In this document: piece by piece, positions 5,755 through 9,584 of the stretch
How positions within the stretch are numbered: the first letter of the stretch is position 1
Layout: every line of letters starts with the position of its first letter
Assembly: GCA_018061375.1 (NCBI GenBank)
Contig: JAGOUG010000032.1
Coordinates: 1-9,584 of the forward strand
Length of the DNA stretch: 9,584 nucleotides
Origin: Candidatus Saccharimonadota bacterium
GTDB taxonomy: Bacteria; Patescibacteriota; Saccharimonadia; Saccharimonadales; UBA7683
Direction: 5' to 3'
Translations under genes and position numbers: made by a program
Notes under the pieces: model-generated
Databases searched by the model: none
The model's input: the letters and a program-made list of their open reading frames with translations, nothing else
Told to the model about the DNA's origin: nothing

Positions 5755-6461
5755 CAACAGATACAACGCCATACCAAGATTTTGCACAAGCAGCACTCGG
5801 TGTAACATTTAACGACCCAACACTACTTATTACTGCGTTTACGCACCGTAGTTATGTAAATGAACATAAAAAGACGGCAGATACTCACAATGAACGACTT
5901 GAGTTTTTGGGAGACGCAGTTTTAGAGCTGGCAGTAACGCGTCACCTCTATAGTACTTATGCTGAGCCTGAAGGCATTTTAACTAATTGGCGCAGTGCAC
6001 TTGTACGTACGGAAAGTATCGGAGCAGCCGCCACACGACTAGAATTTGAAGCAATGTTGCGCCTGTCTAGGGGTGAAAAACGCGGTTCTGACAGAGCTCG
6101 CCAGCAAATTCTAGCTAACAGTTTTGAGGCCGTAATTGGCGCAATTTATTTAGATCAAGGCTATGACGCCGCCGAAGAGTTTATTGCAAAGAATATTATT
6201 ACGACATTACCGCAAATTTTAGAATCAGGTAGCTGGCGTGATGCTAAGAGTTACCTGCAGGAAGTTGCGCAAGAACGAGATAACCAGACGCCGATCTATA
6301 AGGTCCTTTCGGAAGATGGCCCCGATCATGATAAAATCTTCACTCTCGGTGTGTTTATCGGTCCACAACTCCGTGGTAGTGGTAGCGGTAGCAGTAAGCA
6401 ATCGGCTCAGCAAAAAGCTGCCGAAGAGGCGTTGCAATACTACGACGAAATGAGCAAATAA
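5751..6461 (+). CDS. rnc: ribonuclease III
   Basis: RNase III cleaves double-stranded RNA, including the rRNA precursor. The 236-residue protein has the endonuclease domain (about 8-150) with the signature HNERLEFLGDAVLEL (46-60; Glu48, Glu51, Asp55), RSALVRTESI, and NSFEAVIGAIYLD (123-135). The double-stranded-RNA-binding domain follows (about 164-231: DAKSYLQEVAQE, then SKQSAQQKAAEEAL). Glu126 matches the essential E. coli Glu117, but the ligand equivalent to Asp114 is Asn123. The bases before ATG give only a weak purine run (AGAAAAAG), whereas a strong ribosome-binding site serves the small ORF ending on this start, so coupling is likely. Position after nusB and the Nudix gene suggests one operon. 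Identity is certain; the effect of Asn123 is open. Confidence 0.96.
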   Translation: MTTDTTPYQDFAQAALGVTFNDPTLLITAFTHRSYVNEHKKTADTHNERLEFLGDAVLELAVTRHLYSTYAEPEGILTNWRSALVRTESIGAAATRLEFEAMLRLSRGEKRGSDRARQQILANSFEAVIGAIYLDQGYDAAEEFIAKNIITTLPQILESGSWRDAKSYLQEVAQERDNQTPIYKVLSEDGPDHDKIFTLGVFIGPQLRGSGSGSSKQSAQQKAAEEALQYYDEMSK

Positions 6462-6491
6462 CACCAGAGCCCAGCGTGACCAATAGATAAC

Positions 6492-6520
6492 TTGACACTA
6501 GGGGTGATCATCTGTATAAT
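6492..6520 (+). promoter_or_regulatory. consensus sigma70-type promoter of rpsP
   Basis: TTGACA (6492-6497), a 17-bp spacer and TATAAT (6515-6520) are both perfect consensus, the strongest promoter in the window. The start would be near 6527, leaving a leader of about 53 nt. That leader includes a small dyad, GTTTA-aa-TAAAC (6533-6544), and the ribosome-binding site GAGAGGA (6561-6567). Confidence 0.9.
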
Positions 6521-6579
6521 TCACACAAGATTGTTTAAATAAACTTGAGTGTAATAAATCGAGAGGAAATAGTTTTTAG

Positions 6580-7122
6580 ATGTTAGCAATTAGAATGCAA
6601 AGAACCGGACGCAAGAAGTACCCTACATATAGGGTCATTGTGCAAGAAGCTCACCGCCAGCCTACAAGTGGCCGTGTTGTTGCTAATATTGGAACATACA
6701 ACCCTCATACTAAGGTTGTTACTCTTGATAAAGAAAAAGCAGCACTTTACTTAAAGAATGGTGCTCAACCATCAGACAGAGTTGTACGTGTACTTGAATC
6801 TGAAAAAGTTGCACTACCCGCATGGGTTAAGAAGACTTCAACTGATAAGCAGAAAACTATTAAGAATGTAGAAAAACTTCGTCGAAATCAGCCTGAAGAG
6901 GCAGTTTTAGCTGAAGATGAAGAAGTTGTAGCTGAAGATGTTACAACTGAAGCCGAAGCAATAGCCGAAGTTATTGCCGAAGAGCAAACTCCTGAAGTAG
7001 CCGAAGAAGTAAGCGTCGAAGAAATAGCCGAAGCAGAAGTTGCCGACGGCCAAGAAACCGCCGAAGAAGAAGCAGCCGCTGCTGTTGAAGAAGACCAAGA
7101 AGAAAAACCAGCAGAAGCATAA
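6580..7122 (+). CDS. rpsP: 30S ribosomal protein S16 with acidic C-terminal tail
   Basis: Residues 1-83 are a standard S16: MLAIRMQRTGRKKYPTYRVIV at the N-terminus, then GRVVANIGTYNP (31-42) and LYLKNGAQPSDRVVRVL (57-72, covering the 'G-A-Q-P-S/T-x-x-V' signature). S16 helps assemble the 30S body on 16S rRNA. The protein is 180 residues against the usual 80-100. After a basic stretch (84-102), residues 105-180 are almost entirely Glu, Ala and Val, strongly acidic and probably disordered, built on repeated GCCGAAG codon pairs. GAGAGGA (6561-6567) lies twelve bases upstream, somewhat far, but the N-terminus aligns with S16 at this ATG. The gene is under a consensus promoter and opens the rpsP-khpA-trmD group. 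The role of the tail is unknown; shielding of basic surfaces or interaction with assembly factors are inferences. Confidence 0.96.
   Translation: MLAIRMQRTGRKKYPTYRVIVQEAHRQPTSGRVVANIGTYNPHTKVVTLDKEKAALYLKNGAQPSDRVVRVLESEKVALPAWVKKTSTDKQKTIKNVEKLRRNQPEEAVLAEDEEVVAEDVTTEAEAIAEVIAEEQTPEVAEEVSVEEIAEAEVADGQETAEEEAAAAVEEDQEEKPAEA
6952..7066 (+). repeat. GCCGAAG-rich low-complexity repeat in the S16 tail
   Basis: The heptamer GCCGAAG occurs six times, always in the Ala-Glu frame (6952, 6964, 6976, 7000, 7027, 7060). The first three are spaced exactly 12 bp apart. This suggests the acidic tail grew by short-unit duplication and may vary in length between strains. Confidence 0.75.
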
Positions 7123-7133
7123 GCTTAAACCCC

Positions 7134-7161
7134 GTCATCCCGGTCCTCGATCCGGGATGAC
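7134..7161. repeat. perfect GC-rich inverted repeat after rpsP
   Basis: GTCATCCCGG (7134-7143) and CCGGGATGAC (7152-7161) form a perfect 10-bp stem with an 8-nt loop, twelve bases after the rpsP stop. The flank is A-rich (AAAACACG), with no T-run on either strand, so it is not a standard intrinsic terminator. The arms resemble, from memory, the GTCATCCCGG-type palindromic elements dispersed in several bacterial genomes. It could be such a mobile palindrome or a 3'-end stabilising hairpin. Confidence 0.6.
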
Positions 7162-7185
7162 AAAACACGACTTTAGACTGTAAAC

Positions 7186-7214
7186 TATACAGTGTGAACT
7201 ATTCACTATATAAT
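7186..7214 (+). promoter_or_regulatory. promoter of khpA with overlapping dyads
   Basis: TATAAT (7209-7214) is preceded at 17 bp by TATACA (7186-7191; four of six match TTGACA). Two small inverted repeats cover this region: CTGTA-aacta-TACAG (7178-7192) and GTGAA-cta-TTCAC (7194-7206), together with a repeated AACTAT. They overlap the -35 and spacer, as a repressor site would. Confidence 0.55.
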
Positions 7215-7245
7215 TACGAGTGGTAATTAAGCCAAGGAGGCAGTC

Positions 7246-7761
7246 ATGTCAGCAAGTATAGACCAACAGTTTGTAGAATTTGTCGTTAAGGCACTTGTCG
7301 GAGATCCAGATGCAGTTTCTATTGAAAGAACTATAGACGAAAAGGGCGTATTGTTAGAGCTTACCGTAGCGCCAGAAGATCTTGGCCGTGTGATAGGCAA
7401 GCGTGGCGGCACCGCACAGAGCATTCGTACGCTACTACGTGCGCTCGGTACAAAAAATGATGCTCGTTACAACTTAAAGATAGTTGATACAGATGGTGGT
7501 AGTGGCGCAACTCATAGTCAGCCACGAAGTGACGATTCTGGGTATAGCAACGATGACACAGCGTATGCTAATAGTTCAACGCAAGATTATTCTGCAACAG
7601 CAGACGATTCTGGTTCAGAATTTGAAGATACTACCGCAGTAGAACAGCCAGCTGACAACCCTGTGGAAGAAGTTGAAGTGGAAACTGTGGAAAACGAAGA
7701 GTCAGATTATGCAAAAAAAACTCGAAATGAGCTTGCAGACTTAGACGATCTCGATATATAA
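7246..7761 (+). CDS. khpA: KH-domain RNA-binding protein KhpA with long acidic tail
   Basis: Residues 3-82 form a single KH domain of the KhpA/YlqC family: FVEFVVKALVGDPDAVSI, ELTVAPEDLGRVIGKRGGTA with the GxxG loop GKRG (51-54), and SIRTLLRALG. KhpA, usually with KhpB, binds many RNAs and acts as an RNA chaperone affecting cell division and translation in Gram-positive bacteria. The family is about 75-80 residues; here 171, because residues 84-171 form a Ser/Asp/Glu-rich, probably disordered tail. AAGGAGG (7234-7240) five bases before ATG is the best ribosome-binding site in the window. The ORF ends in three consecutive TAA codons (7759-7767). The neighbours rpsP and trmD are the usual ones, but rimM, normally between khpA and trmD, is missing. 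A probable small RNA begins directly after the stop. Confidence 0.92.
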   Translation: MSASIDQQFVEFVVKALVGDPDAVSIERTIDEKGVLLELTVAPEDLGRVIGKRGGTAQSIRTLLRALGTKNDARYNLKIVDTDGGSGATHSQPRSDDSGYSNDDTAYANSSTQDYSATADDSGSEFEDTTAVEQPADNPVEEVEVETVENEESDYAKKTRNELADLDDLDI

Positions 7762-7762
7762 T
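7733..7762 (+). promoter_or_regulatory. candidate promoter inside the khpA 3' end
   Basis: TATAAT (7757-7762) is formed by the end of the last codon and the stop codons of khpA. TTGCAG (7733-7738) lies 18 bp upstream. The expected start, near 7768-7769, coincides with the first base of the first stem of the structured RNA that follows. The triple TAA could create the -10 by chance. Confidence 0.45.
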
Positions 7763-7767
7763 AATAA

Positions 7768-7910
7768 GCAGTTCAGGTAAATAAGAACTGCGAGCATCCA
7801 CCGTCACAATAGATTATGGTGGACAAACAAAAACAAAAAGCTCGACTGCGAGTCTAGCAAAACTAGAGAGCTTTATATGTGTTAAAAAGACCCCATCGAG
7901 GGGTCTTTTT
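7768..7910 (+). ncRNA. candidate small RNA of about 143 nt between khpA and trmD
   Basis: Four helices follow one another. P1: GCAGTTC (7768-7774) with GAACTGC (7785-7791). P2: TCCACCGT (7797-7804) with ATGGTGGA (7816-7823), 8 bp with one G-U. An A-rich linker (7824-7836) precedes P3: AAAGCTC (7837-7843) with GAGCTTT (7868-7874), continuing inward as TCTAG/CTAGA (7853-7857 and 7863-7867) with a CAAAA loop and a nine-base bulge. The last helix is the intrinsic terminator (7884-7910). The octamer ACTGCGAG is present twice (7787-7794 and 7845-7852), so CTCG at 7841-7844 can pair with either copy and the RNA may switch folds. No SRP, 6S, tmRNA or RNase P signature is seen. It could instead be a structured khpA 3' UTR. 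Confidence 0.5.
7884..7910. terminator. perfect bidirectional intrinsic terminator
   Basis: AAAAAGACCCC (7884-7894), loop ATCGA, and GGGGTCTTTTT (7900-7910) make an 11-bp perfect stem ending in five T. It isolates trmD from khpA and the RNA upstream. Confidence 0.93.
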
Positions 7911-7990
7911 AGTACTATTAAAATTGTCGTGACTCATGTCGTGCTGATTGGAGACCTGCAACAAGATGATGGTATACGTAACACAATAGA

Positions 7991-8019
7991 TTGATTAAAA
8001 TGTCAATTTTCTGTATACT
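7991..8019 (+). promoter_or_regulatory. promoter of trmD giving an almost leaderless mRNA
   Basis: TTGATT (7991-7996), exactly 17 bp, then TATACT (8014-8019). The predicted start is near 8026, only about three bases before the ATG at 8029, and no Shine-Dalgarno sequence could fit. Confidence 0.7.
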
Positions 8020-8028
8020 ACTACAGAT

Positions 8029-8673
8029 ATGAAGATACAGATTATTACATTATTTCCGGAGATGTTTGAAGGTGTTTTTGGCACGTCTATGCTCTGGAAG
8101 GCTACTAAAGATGGTGCAGTTGAGTACTCTTGTATTAATCTGCGTGATTTTGGACTTGGGCCTCGTAAAACTGTAGACGATACCCCATATGGTGGTGGTG
8201 ACGGTATGTTGCTGATGATTGAGCCACTCATGAAAGCGGTTGAGACTGCAAAAGTGAACGATCCAACTGCAAAAGTGCTACTTATGACCCCTCGCGGGAA
8301 CTTCTGGAAGCAATCCACGGCGAAGAGCTATGCTGATGCAAAACAGGGGTTAATCATCATCTGCGGCCGCTATGAAGGCTATGATGAGCGGATTGTATCA
8401 GTTGTTCATGAACAAATCTGCATTGGTAACTACGTGCTGACTGGTGGTGAGCTTGCAGCCATGATTATTACGGACAGCATCGTACGGCTTCTACCAGGGG
8501 TGCTCGGTGGAGAAAACTCTGCAGAAATTGAAAGTTTTGTTGCAGACGATACTACTATTGAAGCACCTCATTACACACGCCCAGCAGACTACAAAGGAAT
8601 GAAGGTGCCGGAAGTACTACTAAATGGTAACCACGCGGCAATTGATACCTGGAGAGCCGAAAACGCCAAGTAG
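8029..8673 (+). CDS. trmD: tRNA (guanine-37-N1)-methyltransferase
   Basis: TrmD transfers a methyl group from S-adenosylmethionine to N1 of G37 beside the anticodon and prevents +1 frameshifting. It is a SPOUT-class trefoil-knot enzyme acting as a dimer. Visible motifs: IITLFPEMF (5-13), DTPYGGGDGM (51-60), LLMTPRG (84-90), CGRYEGYDERI (112-122), and the knot and cofactor loop IGNYVLTGGELAAM (132-145) through DSIVRLLPGVLG (149-160) with Arg153. Asp174 in the linker before PHYTRP aligns with the catalytic Asp169 of the Haemophilus enzyme. The C-terminal part is short: the protein ends at 214 just after the VPEVLLNGNHAAIDTWR block, about 25-40 residues before typical ends, so the last helices are reduced. 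The gene has its own promoter and no Shine-Dalgarno site, and is cut off from khpA by a terminator. rimM and rplS, its usual neighbours, are not next to it. Confidence 0.97.
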   Translation: MKIQIITLFPEMFEGVFGTSMLWKATKDGAVEYSCINLRDFGLGPRKTVDDTPYGGGDGMLLMIEPLMKAVETAKVNDPTAKVLLMTPRGNFWKQSTAKSYADAKQGLIIICGRYEGYDERIVSVVHEQICIGNYVLTGGELAAMIITDSIVRLLPGVLGGENSAEIESFVADDTTIEAPHYTRPADYKGMKVPEVLLNGNHAAIDTWRAENAK

Positions 8674-8696
8674 AGTACCGAGTATGTAATTAAAGA

Positions 8697-8722
8697 GAAA
8701 ATAGCCCTTCAGGGCTATTTTC
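8697..8722. terminator. bidirectional terminator shared by trmD and sodC
   Basis: GAAAATAGCCC (8697-8707), loop TTCA, and GGGCTATTTTC (8712-8722) form an 11-bp perfect stem with an A-run on one side and a T-run on the other. It lies 24 bp after trmD and can also stop the converging superoxide dismutase transcript. Confidence 0.9.
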
Positions 8723-8913
8723 AATAATAATGAGTTGTTGTGGTGTTTAAGCTCTACCACAGGAAGAAAGTTTTTGTTTTAAACGTTTTTGTTTTCCTAT
8801 GAGCTTGCATCAATAGTATCAGGGGCATAAGCAGTTTGTAAAGAGTTTTTTGCTTTTTTTCAAAAAAAGTATGAAGTACGCTATGCGTGGTGTATCCGCT
8901 TATGTTTGTTGCG
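8723..8913. other. AT-rich convergent intergenic stretch, no gene seen
   Basis: It holds a 10-bp direct repeat TTTTTGTTTT (8771-8780 and 8786-8795), a weak hairpin TGTGGT/ACCACA (8739-8744 and 8756-8761), an A/T palindrome near 8852-8868 and a short dyad ACGC-tat-GCGT (8878-8888). None has a T-tract placed to be a second good terminator for the - strand gene. Confidence 0.4.
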
Positions 8914-9447
8914 CTACGCTTCTTCTATCGTTCCGCAGGCGAGCCGTGGTCCGCCACTGATACCAGAGCCTGATTCACCCGGTTCATAAGGGTCTATGTT
9001 TGCATGAATCATTATTGAGGTACCTTCTGGTGCCGACTTTTTGGAAAGAATCGAAACTGGCCCATCGCTAAGTGTTATGCGAGTGGTAATTGCTTCTAAA
9101 ACACCAGAACCTTCAGAATCAATTGTGATCATAGGTAAATCGCCAGCGTGGTAGCCGTGGTTTACATCGGGGTCTGTGTTGCCGTTTGTACCCGGGTCAA
9201 AGTGGCCACCAGCACATTTAAAATCGTCACAATCACAGGCTGCCTTTTCGTGTATGTGTACGGCGTGTTTTCCTGGTACAAGTACGCTCGAATCACCAGT
9301 AAGTTCAACTCGAATGTGTACATACTTCCAGCCATCGACATCATATTCGGTAAAAGTGGCATCACCATGCACTTTGCCATGGCCATTCATAGTTGCTTTG
9401 GCTCGCTTGGTTATTTGTTTTTGGTCTGATTCTAGATTTATGTTCAT
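8914..9447 (-). CDS. sodC: Cu/Zn superoxide dismutase without signal peptide
   Basis: The enzyme converts superoxide to oxygen and hydrogen peroxide. All metal ligands are visible: HAVHIHE (61-67) with copper ligands His64 and His66; GGHFDP (80-85) with the bridging His82; HGYHAGDLP (97-105) with zinc ligands His97, His100 and Asp103; and His148 (copper) in MIHAN. Arg168 in GGPRLACG is the anion-guiding arginine, and Cys71 with Cys171 matches the conserved disulfide. Cys73 and Cys78 are extra. The start has AAGGAG six bases upstream on the - strand (9454-9459). The N-terminus (MNINLESDQKQITKRAKA) is polar, with no hydrophobic core or lipobox, whereas most bacterial SodC proteins are exported. 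The 177-residue length is normal. The gene converges on trmD and stands alone in the window. Its location in the cell is an inference from the missing signal. Confidence 0.95.
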   Translation of the reverse strand: MNINLESDQKQITKRAKATMNGHGKVHGDATFTEYDVDGWKYVHIRVELTGDSSVLVPGKHAVHIHEKAACDCDDFKCAGGHFDPGTNGNTDPDVNHGYHAGDLPMITIDSEGSGVLEAITTRITLSDGPVSILSKKSAPEGTSIMIHANIDPYEPGESGSGISGGPRLACGTIEEA

Positions 9448-9524
9448 ACTTCACTCCTTATTATGTTTACAGTATCTCATACCTGGGTACGTTAGTGCAT
9501 TGGGGGTATTATTTAGCTGTGTAG

Positions 9525-9553
9525 AATGTATCTATAACAGATTTGGCTATACT
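9525..9553 (+). promoter_or_regulatory. weak rightward promoter-like sequence at the window end
   Basis: TATACT (9548-9553) could serve a gene beyond the window, but the matching -35 region (9525-9530) is poor. No convincing leftward promoter for sodC is visible in 9460-9584; GATACT, on the - strand around 9471-9476, is the best partial match. Confidence 0.15.
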
Positions 9554-9584
9554 CTGAATTAACGCAATCCTCGTTCCGTAAATT

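Noticed and set aside
6907..7098. Phe/Gly-rich open frame on the - strand opposite the S16 tail
   Set aside because: It is the mirror of the GCCGAAG repeat, has no ribosome-binding site or family match, and its low complexity follows from the real + strand gene.
7768..7883. Known RNA classes (SRP RNA, 6S, tmRNA, RNase P, tRNA)
   Set aside because: No SRP tetraloop region, no tRNA-like acceptor with CCA, no long bubble-interrupted rod, and too short for RNase P RNA.
7948..7978. TTGGAG / TATACG as an alternative trmD promoter
   Set aside because: The 19-bp spacer and weak boxes are clearly poorer than TTGATT-17-TATACT at 7991-8019.
8852..8868. CTTTTTTT/AAAAAAAG palindrome as a sodC terminator
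   Set aside because: The stem is almost purely A-T with a one-base centre, so it cannot form a stable hairpin; the stem at 8697-8722 is a far better terminator.
9148..9562. Overlapping + strand open frames opposite sodC
   Set aside because: sodC on the - strand has every catalytic residue and a good ribosome-binding site; the + strand frames show no motif and are shadows.
1..9584. CRISPR array, insertion sequence or tRNA gene in the window
   Set aside because: No regularly spaced repeats, transposase motifs, terminal inverted repeats with target duplications, or cloverleaf sequences were seen by eye on either strand.

Overview
The window reads as part of a Patescibacteria (CPR) chromosome, most likely Candidatus Saccharibacteria (TM7). 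This rests on small AT-leaning housekeeping genes, a leucyl-tRNA synthetase with a Nudix-like domain spliced into its editing region, an L32 without zinc-ribbon cysteines, compact intergenic spaces, and UGA used as a true stop (nusB ends in TGA), which argues against the recoded Absconditabacteria/Gracilibacteria. Lineage is inferred from gene features, not from a tree.

Layout on the + strand. Positions 1-210 hold the possible tail of an unidentified gene and a leader with candidate promoter elements. Next come a 349-residue protein with a canonical C-terminal WhiB iron-sulfur domain (211-1260) and leuS (1347-4244), which sits directly behind an extended -10 and looks leaderless. rpmF (4340-4501, 53 codons) follows from its own promoter. 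Then come nusB (4618-5178), a Nudix hydrolase overlapping it by ATGA (5175-5669), and rnc (5751-6461). A near-consensus promoter drives rpsP (6580-7122), which has a long acidic tail. khpA (7246-7761) has its own promoter. A structured stretch ending in a perfect terminator (7768-7910) looks like an independent small RNA. trmD (8029-8673) again appears almost leaderless. On the - strand, converging on trmD, is a Cu/Zn superoxide dismutase (9447-8914). The two genes share a bidirectional terminator at 8697-8722.

Functionally the block is translation and RNA metabolism: tRNA charging (LeuS), ribosomal proteins (L32, S16), rRNA antitermination and processing (NusB, RNase III), an RNA chaperone (KhpA) and tRNA m1G37 methylation (TrmD). 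The usual rpsP-khpA-rimM-trmD-rplS string is present without rimM or rplS here. The flanking genes, a WhiB-type redox regulator and SodC, could be a redox/oxidative-stress component, but nothing in the sequence links them.

Most worth a second look: the small-RNA candidate at 7768-7910 with a promoter whose predicted start falls on its first stem; the Nudix insertion in LeuRS with a degenerate Nudix box; the WhiB protein with a large unrecognised N-terminal part carrying a second cysteine cluster; two tiny ORFs overlapping the starts of nusB and rnc; and an RNase III with Asn at a metal-ligand position.
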